A stretch of DNA of 64,000 nucleotides from Ruegeria sp. Alg231-54 (GCF_900143525.1 NZ_FREZ01000001.1:62001-126000); one strand, 5' to 3'; numbered from the stretch's first letter, positions 36,283 through 45,371 are shown. A program made the numbers and translations. The notes: generated from the letters alone by a model not told the origin.

Positions 36283-38547
36283 ATGGCTCAAAACTTCTCG
36301 CTTAAAGATCAACTGTTTAATGTCGAAAAGACCCGCTATTTGGCGGGGCTTTTCACGGGCGCGGACCCGTCCTTTGACGCCGAGTCGTTTGAGGCGCAGG
36401 TCATGTCGCGTCTGCTGGATCTGGAGCTGAAAGAGAGGATGGCCTGGATCGCCGAATGTCTGCAACAGGCGGTGCCGGGCGACTTGCCTCAGATCGCACC
36501 TACGCTGCTGCGCGTCTTGCCGCCGCCATTGGATCCCGGCAAAACGGATGATGATTTTGGTGATTTCATCTTTGCGCCACTGGGTGACTGGGTTGTTGCC
36601 GTGGGGATGGATCATCCGGAGCAGTCATTGGATGTGCTTGAGGAACTGACCCAGAGGTTTTCAATGGAATGGGCCATACGGCCATTCCTCAATACCCATC
36701 AGGAACAGGTGCTGGCGCGGATGCAGGAATGGTGCGTACACGATAGTTACCACGTGCGCCGACTGGTCAGCGAAGGCACAAGACCGCGTTTGCCTTGGGG
36801 GCAGGCGGTGGGGCTGGACCTGACCGATCCGCTGCCTCTACTGGATCGGCTTCATGCCGACGGGACGCGATATGTCACCCGGTCGGTGGCCAACCACCTG
36901 AACGACATCACCAAGAAAGACCCCGATCTGGTTTTGGACCGGTTGCAGGATTGGGCCAGTAACGGGCAGCAGGATCAAGCTGAGATGGGTTGGCTGACCT
37001 CGCACACTTTGCGCGGCCTTGTGAAAGCAGGCCATCCGCGCGCCATGAAGATGCTGGGCTTTGACCCGGATGCGAAGGTTTCGGCCGATGTCACCATAAA
37101 GGGTGATGCCCGGATCGGCGGGGCGCTGGAATTCGATGTAATGCTGAGTGGTAACGGCAACCAACCTGTCTTGGTGGATTACATTGTTCATTTTCAAAGG
37201 TCTGGGGGCAGAACTTCAGCCAAAGTACACAAGCTGAAACAATCCGCGTTAGCAGATGGTGCTCTTACCCTGACCAAAAAGCACAAGCTAAAAGGTGATG
37301 CGACCACGTTCAAACTGATCCCCGGTGCGCACCGGCTTGAGATTCAGGTGAACGGCAAGCTGCGCGCGGGCGTTGATTTCGAACTGTTAGCATCATCCCT
37401 ACAACCCCTCACGCTTTCGTCAGATTCTAAAGGCCCGGATTGCGCCAAGCCCCATGCTGCATTAGCTGCTATGCAGCCATCAGACAGAAGGATAACCGCG
37501 ATGAAGCATGAGGCAGTGCAGAATTACTATGGCGAAGTATTGCAGGGCAGCTCGGACTTGCAGACAAACGCGTGTTGTACGCCTGATGACATGCCGGATC
37601 ATGTCAAAAAGATCCTGTCAAAAATTCATGACGAAGTTCTGACGCGCTACTATGGCTGCGGTCTGATCGCACCGCACGACCTTGAGGGGATGAGCATTCT
37701 GGATCTCGGCTGTGGTGCGGGACGTGATGTTTATGCCCTGTCTGCCATGGTAGGTGAAAAGGGACGGGTTGTGGGTGTAGACATGACGCCGGAACAGCTG
37801 GACGTCGCGCGGGCGCATCGGGACTATCACGCGCAAGCCTTTGGGCATTCTGGCAGCAATGTGGAATTCCACCATGGCTATATCGAAAAGCTGGATGAGC
37901 TTGACCTGGAACCCGGATCTTTTGACATCATCGTCTCGAACTGCGTGATCAATCTGGCCACCGATAAAGAGGCTGTTTTGCGTGGTACGCATCGGTTGCT
38001 GAAAGACGGGGGCGAGATGTATTTCTCGGACGTCTACGCCGACCGCCGAGTGCCTAAAGAGATGGCCGAGGATGAGGTATTGTACGGTGAATGCCTGTCC
38101 GGCGCGTTGTATTGGAACGATTTCCTGTCGATGTCGCGCAAAGCGGGCTTTGGCGATCCGCGCCGTGTCACGCATCGTCCGCTGACTATTGAAAACGCGG
38201 TTCTGGAAGAACGCGTCGCGCCTCTTAAATTCCTGTCTGCCACCTACCGTCTCTTCAAGTTGCCCGAGTTGGAGCGAGACTGTGAGGATTATGGCCAGGC
38301 CGTGATCTACAAAGGCACCATCCCGAACGCCCCGCATCTGTTCGAACTGGATGATCACCACGCGATCGAGGTAGGCAAGGTCTTTCCTGTCTGCGGCAAC
38401 ACGTGGATGATGTTGAAAGATACGCGTTTCGCGCGGCATTTTGAGTTCATCGGTGATTTCTCGACCCATTACGGGATTTTCGAAGGCTGCGGTGGTGAAA
38501 GCCCTTTTGAAGCAACGGGCGAGGCCCCATCCGGCGGCTGTTGCTGA
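36283..38547 (+). CDS. AlkC-type DNA glycosylase joined in frame to ArsM arsenite methyltransferase
   Basis: One uninterrupted 754-codon frame. Residues about 1-250 are HEAT-like DNA alkylation repeats (DYHVRRLVSEGTRPRLPW-like block, LNDITKKDP), about 262-369 an Ig-like beta domain as in AlkC (DVTIKGDARIGGALEFDV, AGVDFEL). AlkC enzymes excise N3-alkylated purines. Residues 370-406 are linker. Residues 407-754 are a complete ArsM: SAM motif LDLGCGAGRDVY, and Cys in NACCTPDD, SNCVINLATDK and GECLSGALYW at the arsenite-binding positions, ending GGCC. An ideal ribosome site (GAAGGA, 8 bases before ATG 37501) precedes the ArsM part, so ArsM may also be made alone. Whether a fusion protein exists, or the alkC stop was lost, is open. 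Confidence 0.88.
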   Translation: MAQNFSLKDQLFNVEKTRYLAGLFTGADPSFDAESFEAQVMSRLLDLELKERMAWIAECLQQAVPGDLPQIAPTLLRVLPPPLDPGKTDDDFGDFIFAPLGDWVVAVGMDHPEQSLDVLEELTQRFSMEWAIRPFLNTHQEQVLARMQEWCVHDSYHVRRLVSEGTRPRLPWGQAVGLDLTDPLPLLDRLHADGTRYVTRSVANHLNDITKKDPDLVLDRLQDWASNGQQDQAEMGWLTSHTLRGLVKAGHPRAMKMLGFDPDAKVSADVTIKGDARIGGALEFDVMLSGNGNQPVLVDYIVHFQRSGGRTSAKVHKLKQSALADGALTLTKKHKLKGDATTFKLIPGAHRLEIQVNGKLRAGVDFELLASSLQPLTLSSDSKGPDCAKPHAALAAMQPSDRRITAMKHEAVQNYYGEVLQGSSDLQTNACCTPDDMPDHVKKILSKIHDEVLTRYYGCGLIAPHDLEGMSILDLGCGAGRDVYALSAMVGEKGRVVGVDMTPEQLDVARAHRDYHAQAFGHSGSNVEFHHGYIEKLDELDLEPGSFDIIVSNCVINLATDKEAVLRGTHRLLKDGGEMYFSDVYADRRVPKEMAEDEVLYGECLSGALYWNDFLSMSRKAGFGDPRRVTHRPLTIENAVLEERVAPLKFLSATYRLFKLPELERDCEDYGQAVIYKGTIPNAPHLFELDDHHAIEVGKVFPVCGNTWMMLKDTRFARHFEFIGDFSTHYGIFEGCGGESPFEATGEAPSGGCC
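37457..37476. promoter_or_regulatory. Dyad inside the AlkC-ArsM linker
   Basis: CTGCAT at 37457-37462 and ATGCAG at 37471-37476 flank TAGCTGCT, giving an imperfect palindrome 25 bases before the internal ArsM start. It could be an operator for separate arsM expression or chance. No ArsR gene is nearby. Confidence 0.3.
37487..37492 (+). promoter_or_regulatory. Internal ribosome binding site for ArsM start at 37501
   Basis: GAAGGA lies eight bases before ATG 37501 inside the open AlkC-ArsM frame. Spacing and sequence are ideal, which supports independent translation of a 348-residue ArsM from within the longer frame. Confidence 0.6.
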
Positions 38548-38563
38548 TCTCTTGCACCTGAGG

Positions 38564-38607
38564 GGCGGGGTTGTTATCCCCGCCTAAGCCCGATGGAATT
38601 GATCGGG
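38564..38607 (+). promoter_or_regulatory. Two adjacent hairpins before the orphan ABC ATPase
   Basis: GGCGGGG (38564-38570) pairs with CCCCGCC (38578-38584), and CCCGAT (38589-38594) pairs with ATCGGG (38602-38607). They fill the gap between arsM stop and the ATPase start. The first may end transcription from arsM poorly (no T-run); together they could be a leader structure. No known riboswitch consensus was recognised. Confidence 0.35.
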
Positions 38608-38627
38608 AAAGGCAACGGGGCCCATCG

Positions 38628-39713
38628 GTGACAGAAAACGCTACTCCTCCTCGGTTGGAAATCCGAAATCTGATCGCCCGGTATGAAGGGCGGGTTGTTG
38701 TGGATGACGTCTCGCTGACGGTGCGGGCGGGGCAGGTGACCTGTCTGTTGGGGCCTTCGGGCTGCGGCAAGTCGACAACCCTGCGCATGATCGCCGGGGT
38801 CGAGATGCAGGAATCCGGTGAAATCTATGTCGATGGCAAGTTGATCTGTGACACAGTGTTTCGTGTGCCGCCCGAACGGCGTGAAATAGGCTTGATGTTT
38901 CAGGACTTTGCCCTGTTTCCGCATCTCAGCGTTGCCGACAATGTAGCCTTTGGCCTGAAGGGGCATAAGGACGAAAAACGCGCCCGCGTCGAAGCGCTGC
39001 TGCGCAAGGTCGACCTGATGCGTTTCGTCGACGACTACCCGCATCATCTGTCAGGTGGCGAGCAGCAACGTGTGGCACTGGCCCGCGCATTAGCCCCGCG
39101 TCCGCGGATCATGTTGATGGATGAGCCTTTCTCGGGCCTCGACAACCGGTTGCGGGACGGCATTCGGGATGAAACGCTTGCGATCCTCAAGGAAGAGGAT
39201 GCCGCCGTTGTTCTAGTGACGCATGAGCCGGAAGAAGCGATGCGCATGGCGGATGAAATCGCCCTGATGCGGCGCGGTAAAGTCGTGCAACAAGGCGCGC
39301 CCTACAACGTCTTTACCCGCCCGGCGGACAAGGCGGCGGTGGCTTTTTTTAGTGATATCAATGTTTTACCATCCAAAGTGAATGGAGCCTTGGCCGAAAC
39401 GCCATTCGGGCAATTTCTGGCACCCGGCGTTCCGGACAATACAGATGTCGAGATCGTATTCCGCCCACAGCACGTGCGGCTGGACTTTGACCGTAACGGC
39501 AAGGGGCCGCTGCCAACACCGACCGACGGCGTTGCCGCGCGGGGCGTGGTCGAGCGGGCACGGTTTTTAGGCAACGAAAGCCTTGTTGAATTTCGGATGG
39601 ACCATGACGGCTCGATCCTGAGGGCGACGGTGCCCAATGTCTTTGTTCCCAGCCCGGGACGGGTCATGTGGCTGACCATCCGACGTGACAGGTGTTTCGT
39701 TTTCCCGGTTTAA
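38628..39713 (+). CDS. ABC transporter ATP-binding protein (PotA/FbpC-like), orphan
   Basis: 361-residue ATPase of the spermidine/iron/molybdate importer type. Walker A GPSGCGKST, Q-loop LMFQDFALFPHLS, signature LSGGEQQRVALARALA, Walker B IMLMDEPFSGLD, H-loop THEPEEA. The C-terminal third (about 245-361) has a TOBE-like regulatory fold (EIVFRPQHVRL, VERARFLGNESLVEF). GTG 38628 is chosen because it directly precedes the conserved domain and follows AACGGGG. No permease or binding-protein gene lies on either side, so its partners must be elsewhere. Two short hairpins lie in the 80-base leader. Confidence 0.9.
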   Translation: MTENATPPRLEIRNLIARYEGRVVVDDVSLTVRAGQVTCLLGPSGCGKSTTLRMIAGVEMQESGEIYVDGKLICDTVFRVPPERREIGLMFQDFALFPHLSVADNVAFGLKGHKDEKRARVEALLRKVDLMRFVDDYPHHLSGGEQQRVALARALAPRPRIMLMDEPFSGLDNRLRDGIRDETLAILKEEDAAVVLVTHEPEEAMRMADEIALMRRGKVVQQGAPYNVFTRPADKAAVAFFSDINVLPSKVNGALAETPFGQFLAPGVPDNTDVEIVFRPQHVRLDFDRNGKGPLPTPTDGVAARGVVERARFLGNESLVEFRMDHDGSILRATVPNVFVPSPGRVMWLTIRRDRCFVFPV

Positions 39714-39833
39714 GCTGGAAAGCCACAGTTTAGCGCCAAGTGGTGCGCGAAAGCATCAGATTGGACGCGCGCTTTGCTTGCCGCGACGCGGGGGCGGGTC
39801 TATCAAGGGCAAAACGCCGGGTGGATGGGGCTT

Positions 39834-40616
39834 ATGCGTATACTTCTGACCAATGATGACGGGATCAATGCCCCGGGGCTGATCGCACTTGAGGCGATTG
39901 CCGCCGATCTGGCAGGCCCGGATGGCGAGGTTTGGGTCGTAGCACCTGCGTTCGAACAATCGGGTGTCGGCCACTGCATCAGCTATACCCACCCGATGAT
40001 GGTCGCCAAGCTGGGCGAACGCCGCTATGCCGCCGAAGGCTCACCCGCTGACTGTGTGTTGGCCGGGCTGCACGACGTCATGAAAGACACGCCGCCCGAT
40101 CTGGTGTTGTCCGGTGTGAACCGCGGCAACAACTCGGCCGAGAACACGCTGTATTCTGGCACGGTGGGTGGGGCGATGGAAGCCGCCCTGCAGGGTATTC
40201 CTGCGATTGCCTTGTCGCAGTATTTCGGGCCGCGCAACCTGGGTCTGGATGATCCTTTTGAGGCTGCAACGCGTTACGGGGCCGACCTCGTGCGGCGAAT
40301 TCTGAAAGCAACGCCTGAAGAGCAGGGCGATTACCGCCTGTTTTACAACGTGAATTTCCCGCCCGTCCCAGCGGATGAGGTTCTGGGAACGCGCGTCGCG
40401 CCGCAGGGTTTTCGCCGGGATACCAATTTCTCGGTTGAACCGCACAGTTCGCCCTCCGGTCGGCGGTTCCTGTGGATCAAGGGCGGCTATCAGCACAATC
40501 CGACAGCACCCGGAACCGATGCGGCGGTTAACCTTGGGGGCTACATCTCGGTCACACCGATGCGTGCGGACCTGACAGCCCATGACGTTCTGGGACAACT
40601 GAAGTCGGTCGAATGA
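39834..40616 (+). CDS. surE: 5'/3'-nucleotidase SurE
   Basis: 260-residue metal-dependent nucleoside monophosphate phosphatase linked to stationary-phase survival. Signature residues: [13 protein letters not shown] (metal Asp pair), [44 protein letters not shown] 39834 follows GGATGGGG; the frame to 39774 is open but the motif begins at the third residue from this ATG as in the family. Coupled by ATGA to pcm. Confidence 0.96.
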   Translation: MRILLTNDDGINAPGLIALEAIAADLAGPDGEVWVVAPAFEQSGVGHCISYTHPMMVAKLGERRYAAEGSPADCVLAGLHDVMKDTPPDLVLSGVNRGNNSAENTLYSGTVGGAMEAALQGIPAIALSQYFGPRNLGLDDPFEAATRYGADLVRRILKATPEEQGDYRLFYNVNFPPVPADEVLGTRVAPQGFRRDTNFSVEPHSSPSGRRFLWIKGGYQHNPTAPGTDAAVNLGGYISVTPMRADLTAHDVLGQLKSVE

Positions 40617-41263
40617 GCGGACTTGATCCAGAAACAACCATGCAATTCCTTTTTGCCCTGCGGTCGCGCGGCGTAACGGATGCGCGCGTTCTGGCCGCGA
40701 TGGAACAGGTCGACCGGGGCCGTTTCGTCAAAGGTCTGTTCGCCGAGCGAGCTTATGAGGATACACCGCTGCCGATTGCCTGTGGCCAGACGATCAGCCA
40801 GCCTTCGGTGGTGGGGCTGATGACACAGGCTTTGGATGTGCGCCCCCGTGACACGGTGCTGGAGGTTGGTACGGGCTCGGGCTATCAGGCGGCGGTTCTG
40901 TCCAAGCTGGCGCGCCGGGTCTATACGGTCGAACGTCATAAACGTCTGGTGCGCGAAACCGGCGAGCTATTTCGCGAATTGGGGATGACCAATGTGACGG
41001 CGATGCTGTCGGATGGGTCGTTCGGTTTGTCGGAACAAGCCCCGTTTGATCGGATTATTGTGACCGCTGCTGCCGAGGACCCGCCCGGGCCGCTCTTGGC
41101 GCAGCTCAAAATCGGCGGTATCATGGTTTTGCCGGTGGGACAGTCGGATGCGGTTCAGACCCTGATCCGGGTCAGACGCACTGAGACCGGCCTGGACTAT
41201 GATGAATTGTTGCCCGTTCGGTTCGTGCCCCTGCTAGAAGGGCTTGGCAAAGACGGAGCGTAA
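40613..41263 (+). CDS. pcm: Protein-L-isoaspartate O-methyltransferase
   Basis: 216-residue repair methyltransferase acting on isoaspartyl residues of aged proteins. Motifs: [25 protein letters not shown] site [16 protein letters not shown], and the [20 protein letters not shown] block. surE-pcm-nlpD is a conserved gene order in proteobacteria and all three follow here. Confidence 0.95.
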   Translation: MSGLDPETTMQFLFALRSRGVTDARVLAAMEQVDRGRFVKGLFAERAYEDTPLPIACGQTISQPSVVGLMTQALDVRPRDTVLEVGTGSGYQAAVLSKLARRVYTVERHKRLVRETGELFRELGMTNVTAMLSDGSFGLSEQAPFDRIIVTAAAEDPPGPLLAQLKIGGIMVLPVGQSDAVQTLIRVRRTETGLDYDELLPVRFVPLLEGLGKDGA

Positions 41264-41270
41264 GGAAATA

Positions 41271-41282
41271 TTATCGCGATAA
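41271..41282. promoter_or_regulatory. Perfect 12-bp palindrome before nlpD
   Basis: TTATCGCGATAA lies 46 bases before the nlpD start, in the short pcm-nlpD gap. It may be a protein binding site; no regulator is implied by neighbours. Confidence 0.3.
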
Positions 41283-41327
41283 GCGCTGGAACCCCGGACA
41301 ACAGGGGCAGGCGGTGAGGACAGTAAA

Positions 41328-42494
41328 ATGAGAGCAGTTTCCAAATCAGCAGTCGCAGCAGGTGTTGCGTCTTTGACGTTCCTCGCGGGATGCGAAGGCC
41401 CCATAGATTATGACCTGCGAGGCAATGTCGGCGGGTTTTCCACGGCCGATGCGGCGCAGGCAGCCACTGCCAACCGGCCTGCACCGGATGCGCGTGGTGT
41501 AATCACCTATCCCAATTATCAAGTGGCCGTTGCGCGCCGGGGCGATACGGTCGGCGATATCGCTGCCCGGGTTGGATTACCGGCAGCGGAAGTCGCGCGT
41601 TTTAACGGATTGCAAGCTGCGGACCAGCTGCGTGATGGCGAAGTGGTCGCCTTGCCCCGTACCGTCAGCACGGCCAGCTCTGTCGATATCGCGACAATTG
41701 CAGGCACTGCGATTGACGCAGCTCCGGCGGATGGGTCGGTGCGCACATCGACGCTGGAACCGGCACAACCAACCGCCGCGCCTGCACCAGCCCCTGCGCC
41801 GGTGGGACCTGAGCCCATTCGCCACAAGGTCAAACGCGGCGAAACCGCGTATACGATCGCGCGCCTATATAACGTGCCGGTCGACGCTCTGGCCGAGTGG
41901 AACGGGCTGGGGTCTGACTTTACCGTCCGCGAAGGTCAGTTTCTGCTGATTCCCATCAAGAACCAGGCAGCACCCCGTCAGGAAGCTGCCGTTGCAACCG
42001 TTCCTGCGACCACGATCACCCAACCGGGGCAGGGCTCGCCCACGCCGACCCCGCCCAGTGCGACGCAACCGCTGCCGGATGAAGATATCAAGCCGGCAGA
42101 ACCCGCGCCGGACGTGACCGCCGAAGCACCCACAACGCAAAGCAATTCGGCGCTTGGCCTGCCGGTCACAGGAACGATCATCCGCACCTATAAAAAGGGC
42201 TCGAACGAAGGAATCGACATTGCGGCCTCGCCGGGTAGCCCGGTTAACGCTGCCGCTGCGGGTACTGTTGCCGCAATCACGGCAGACGCGGATCAAGTGC
42301 CGATCATTGTGGTAAAGCACAACAGCGACTTGCTGACCGTCTACGCAAATGTCGAAAACATCACCGTGAAAAAGGGTGCTCGCGTCAAGCGCGGCCAAAA
42401 GATCGCCTCCTTGCGCGGCGGCGACAATGCCTACGTCCATTTCGAGGTGCGTAAAGGGTTCGAATCTGTCGATCCGGAACCCTATCTGCGGTGA
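41328..42494 (+). CDS. nlpD: LysM/M23 lipoprotein, NlpD-like amidase activator
   Basis: 388-residue outer-membrane lipoprotein (lipobox LAGC, Cys about 22). Two LysM peptidoglycan-binding domains (ARRGDTVGDIAARVGLPAAE, about 65-110; VKRGETAYTIARLYNVPVDA, about 163-210), a Pro/Ala-rich linker and a C-terminal LytM/M23 domain (about 285-388). Three of four metal/catalytic His positions are changed: NEGID for HxGxD, YAN for YAH, and YVHFE for HLHFE. It is therefore probably not an enzyme but an activator of cell-wall amidases in division, as NlpD is in E. coli. Confidence 0.92.
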   Translation: MRAVSKSAVAAGVASLTFLAGCEGPIDYDLRGNVGGFSTADAAQAATANRPAPDARGVITYPNYQVAVARRGDTVGDIAARVGLPAAEVARFNGLQAADQLRDGEVVALPRTVSTASSVDIATIAGTAIDAAPADGSVRTSTLEPAQPTAAPAPAPAPVGPEPIRHKVKRGETAYTIARLYNVPVDALAEWNGLGSDFTVREGQFLLIPIKNQAAPRQEAAVATVPATTITQPGQGSPTPTPPSATQPLPDEDIKPAEPAPDVTAEAPTTQSNSALGLPVTGTIIRTYKKGSNEGIDIAASPGSPVNAAAAGTVAAITADADQVPIIVVKHNSDLLTVYANVENITVKKGARVKRGQKIASLRGGDNAYVHFEVRKGFESVDPEPYLR

Positions 42495-42555
42495 GGGTTA
42501 TGGCCCCGAGCGGGATGTGCCTTCTGCCAGAGTATTCGAGAGAAGACGAGACCTG

Positions 42556-43227
42556 TCAGGCGTGCGGATCATAATCGCTAAGGCTCTTGCCGGGCTCGTC
42601 TGCGAAGACCTCGGGCAGGGGCAAGATTGTTTCGATCAGGTCTATGCGAAAAACACGGAACCCCTGACGTAGCTCGCACCATGCCGTCAGGGTCCAGACG
42701 CGCCCCCAGTATTCCATGTGCAGCGGGCGTATGACCCGATCAGTCAGAACGCCGTCGATCCGACGGTAAGACAGACGGAGTTTCTGGCGGGATTTGATGG
42801 CGGCGCGGATCGGGGCCATATGCGCCAGCCCACGTGCCGCATCGGCAAAGGGATAGACTGCAAATTTCCAACTGTCAGCCTCGGCCACTACCTGCGTGGG
42901 CAACACGGCATCGATCTTGTCGGCCAGCGACGTGGCTGCGGCCTTGAGGTCGGGGTCTGCGGCTTCCGCCACGATGGCCATGCCGAGGTTCAACGCCTCA
43001 AGCTCGGCAGGGGTCAGGTTCAGCGGGGGCAGGGTGATCTGCTCGCGCACCATGTAGCCCACGCCGCGTTCGCCCTCGACCGGGACGCCCGAGGCAACCA
43101 GCGTATCCATGTCGCGATAGATGGTGCGGACCGACACCTCAAGCCGGTCCGCGATGTCCTGCGCACGGTGAAGTTTACCGTCGCGCAGGATCTGGATGAT
43201 ATCGAACAGCCGGTCAGAGCGGCGCAT
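42556..43227 (-). CDS. YafY-family WYL-domain transcriptional regulator
   Basis: 223-residue regulator. Residues 1-60 are a DeoR/HTH_11 winged helix (LFDIIQILRDGKLHRAQDIA, SVRTIYRDMDTLVASG), and about 120-210 a WYL ligand-sensing domain (KLRLSYRRIDG, EYWGRVWTLTAWCELR). It is preceded on the same strand, 15 bases away, by the 102-residue ABM-like gene. A perfect 12+12 bp dyad upstream of that gene is its probable operator. Confidence 0.92.
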   Translation of the reverse strand: MRRSDRLFDIIQILRDGKLHRAQDIADRLEVSVRTIYRDMDTLVASGVPVEGERGVGYMVREQITLPPLNLTPAELEALNLGMAIVAEAADPDLKAAATSLADKIDAVLPTQVVAEADSWKFAVYPFADAARGLAHMAPIRAAIKSRQKLRLSYRRIDGVLTDRVIRPLHMEYWGRVWTLTAWCELRQGFRVFRIDLIETILPLPEVFADEPGKSLSDYDPHA

Positions 43228-43242
43228 AGGATGTCCTGCGTG

Positions 43243-43551
43243 TCATGACGCTCCGATGGCCCAATGGATTGCATCGTGGCGCATAGTGACAGTGTCCGGC
43301 GCGATTGCGGCCATGACCGCGGGGGCGAAGTCCTGCTTGGGAAAGGCAGCGGCGGCGGATTGAGCGCAATCCATGTCTGCCCAGATGACGGTGTCGGTCC
43401 AAAGCCCGTCATCCCCTGCGCTGAGGCGCCGAAAGACAAAGCCATCTGCGTTCCGAACAAAGGATTCGGTGCCTTTCATGATGTTCACGAAATCCTCCTT
43501 TGTTACATCGGCCGCGAGTTTGAAGGTTACGGTTTCTGCGATTTGTGTCAC
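43243..43551 (-). CDS. Small dimeric alpha-beta barrel (ABM-like) protein
   Basis: 102-residue protein resembling the antibiotic-biosynthesis-monooxygenase / dimeric alpha-beta barrel fold: an N-terminal beta strand (ETVTFKLAADVTKEDFV), FVRNADGFVFRRL, and DTVIWADMDCAQSAAAAF. The start is GTG 43551 with AGGAG six bases upstream. It forms an operon with the WYL regulator downstream. Proteins of this pairing are often annotated as enzymes but no reaction is known here. Confidence 0.75.
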   Translation of the reverse strand: MTQIAETVTFKLAADVTKEDFVNIMKGTESFVRNADGFVFRRLSAGDDGLWTDTVIWADMDCAQSAAAAFPKQDFAPAVMAAIAPDTVTMRHDAIHWAIGAS

Positions 43552-43592
43552 GTCATGCTCCTGTTTTGATGGGACAGGGCCGTTCTACGTGC

Positions 43593-43622
43593 TCTCAACT
43601 GACATAAACCTGTCAGTTGAGA
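43593..43622. promoter_or_regulatory. Perfect 12+12 bp dyad, likely WYL regulator operator
   Basis: TCTCAACTGACA at 43593-43604 and TGTCAGTTGAGA at 43611-43622 are exact inverted copies around TAAACC. It lies 42 bases before the ABM-like gene start, in the gap shared with tatA. Length and perfection make chance very unlikely. The neighbouring WYL/YafY regulator is the natural candidate to bind it. Confidence 0.75.
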
Positions 43623-43768
43623 ATTGCGAGTCCTCAAAAATCGCGTGATCCGTTCATTTTTGGGCACAGAACCGGGCCGACACGCTTTTGCGATGGACCG
43701 CCCGCGCGTAAACACGGTGCCAGATCACATTCCCGGCGCGCTTGCGCCGACTTCAAAGGAGAAGAGAC

Positions 43769-43984
43769 ATGCTTAACAATATCGGACTTCCCGGTCTTCT
43801 GCTGATTGCCGTTGTGGTGCTGGTGCTGTTTGGCCGCGGCAAAATCAGCTCGCTTATGGGCGAAGTGGGCAAAGGCATCACCTCGTTCAAGAAGGGCGTC
43901 AAAGAAGGTGCGGACGAGCTGGAGCAGGACGCGTCCGAGGTGGCCAAAGACGTCACGCCCGAGACAGACAAAGACAAGGTCTAA
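43769..43984 (+). CDS. tatA: Sec-independent translocase protein TatA
   Basis: 71-residue twin-arginine translocation pore subunit. One N-terminal membrane helix ([20 protein letters not shown]) followed by an amphipathic helix ([20 protein letters not shown]) and an acidic tail. ATG 43769 follows AAAGGAG. Six bases separate it from tatB. Confidence 0.95.
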   Translation: MLNNIGLPGLLLIAVVVLVLFGRGKISSLMGEVGKGITSFKKGVKEGADELEQDASEVAKDVTPETDKDKV

Positions 43985-43990
43985 GCGCAG

Positions 43991-44449
43991 ATGTTTGATC
44001 TGGGCTGGACCGAGCTTCTGGTCATCGGCGTTGTTGCCCTGATCGTTGTGGGGCCAAAGGATCTGCCGGTATTGTTCCGCAATGTCGGCCGCTGGGTTGG
44101 CAAGGCCCGTGGCATGGCGCGCGAGTTCAGCAGCGCCATGAACGAGGCAGCGGATCAGGCGGGCGTGAACGAGATCAAGAAGGGTCTGAATGCGGCCACC
44201 AATCCTGTGAACACCGCCATGGACGGCGTCAAAGAAGCCGCACAGGAAATGGCCAAGAGCATGGACCCGACCAAGTTCGACCCCGACAGCGAAACCGGCA
44301 AGCTGGCTGCTGAACGTGCTGAGCAGGCCAAGAAGATTCAGGCCTCGACCGCACGTGCCGCTGCCGAGCGTAAGGCCAAAGAAGCTGCGGATGCGCTAGC
44401 CAAGGCTGAAGAGGCCGAAGCCGCGCTGAATACTGAAAGCAAGACATGA
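43991..44449 (+). CDS. tatB: Sec-independent translocase protein TatB
   Basis: 152-residue substrate-receptor subunit of the Tat system. The N-terminus [21 protein letters not shown] is the TatB signature with membrane helix, followed by the amphipathic region [20 protein letters not shown] and an Ala/Lys/Glu-rich coiled tail. Coupled to tatC by ATGA (44446-44449). Confidence 0.96.
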   Translation: MFDLGWTELLVIGVVALIVVGPKDLPVLFRNVGRWVGKARGMAREFSSAMNEAADQAGVNEIKKGLNAATNPVNTAMDGVKEAAQEMAKSMDPTKFDPDSETGKLAAERAEQAKKIQASTARAAAERKAKEAADALAKAEEAEAALNTESKT

Positions 44450-45321
44450 GCAATACCGACGAGATCGAAGACAGCTCGGCCCCATTGATCGAGCATCTGG
44501 CAGAACTGCGCACGCGGTTGATTCACTGCGTCGTGGCGTTCCTGATCGGGATGATAATCTGTTTCACGGTCGCTACGCCGCTGTTTAACTTCCTGACGAA
44601 TCCCTTGTGTCAGGTACTTGCTGATCGCGGACAGGATTGTGGACTGATCTTCATCTCACCGCAGGAAGGTTTCTTCGTCGCCATCAAGGTCTCGCTGCTG
44701 GGCGGCTTCATACTGGCGTTCCCCTATATCGGGATGCAGATGTGGCGGTTCGTGGCACCAGGCCTGTACCGGACAGAAAAGAATGCGTTCCTGCCGTTCA
44801 TGCTGGCGTCGCCGTTCATGTTCCTGCTGGGGGCAAGCTTTGCGTTTTACGTGGTCACGCCACTAGCTTACGACTTTTTCCTGGGCTTCCAGCAGTTTGG
44901 AGCGGAAGGCGAGGCAGTGGTTGACGGCACCGCGACAGCGCCGCTGAGCGTGGTCTTCCAGGGCTCCGCACAGGAATACCTGAACCTGACGATCAAGTTC
45001 ATCGTGGCCTTTGGGCTGTGTTTCCAGCTGCCGGTTCTATTGACCCTGATGGGCAAAGCCGGGTTGGTAACTGCCGAAGGTCTGGGGGGCGTGCGTAAAT
45101 ACGCTGTGGTTGCCATTCTGGTTCTGGCCGCGCTGGTGACACCGCCTGACGTGATCACGCAGGTCATCCTGTTCGTGGTCGTCTATGGGCTGTACGAGAT
45201 TTCGATCTTCCTGGTCGCACGTGTTGAGAAGAAGCGCGAGGAACAACTGCGCGCCGATGGATACTATGACGACGAAGAAGAAGCGGATGAAGAGATCATT
45301 CAGGAAGAAGAAGGCAAGTAA
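44446..45321 (+). CDS. tatC: Sec-independent translocase protein TatC
   Basis: 291-residue six-helix core of the twin-arginine receptor. [15 protein letters not shown] is the conserved cytoplasmic N-terminus, with [38 protein letters not shown] and the [11 protein letters not shown] loop. The C-terminal tail is very acidic ([17 protein letters not shown]), about 20 residues. A strong terminator follows. Confidence 0.97.
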   Translation: MSNTDEIEDSSAPLIEHLAELRTRLIHCVVAFLIGMIICFTVATPLFNFLTNPLCQVLADRGQDCGLIFISPQEGFFVAIKVSLLGGFILAFPYIGMQMWRFVAPGLYRTEKNAFLPFMLASPFMFLLGASFAFYVVTPLAYDFFLGFQQFGAEGEAVVDGTATAPLSVVFQGSAQEYLNLTIKFIVAFGLCFQLPVLLTLMGKAGLVTAEGLGGVRKYAVVAILVLAALVTPPDVITQVILFVVVYGLYEISIFLVARVEKKREEQLRADGYYDDEEEADEEIIQEEEGK

Positions 45322-45342
45322 TCCTGATGATCGGTAACAATC

Positions 45343-45371
45343 AGGCGCGCCCGTTGGGGCGCGCCTTTTTT
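45343..45371 (+). terminator. Intrinsic terminator of the tat operon
   Basis: AGGCGCGCCC (45343-45352) pairs perfectly with GGGCGCGCCT (45357-45366) over a GTTG loop, followed by a T-run to 45371. It lies 22 bases after the tatC stop. Confidence 0.92.

Noticed and set aside
42440..42480. GGTTCGAATC tRNA T-loop-like sequence
   Set aside because: It lies within the NlpD-like coding sequence and no acceptor or anticodon stems can be folded around it.
42495..42555. Fourth copy of the dispersed repeat (CCAGAGTATTCGAG)
   Set aside because: Only a few bases resemble the unit; not enough to call.
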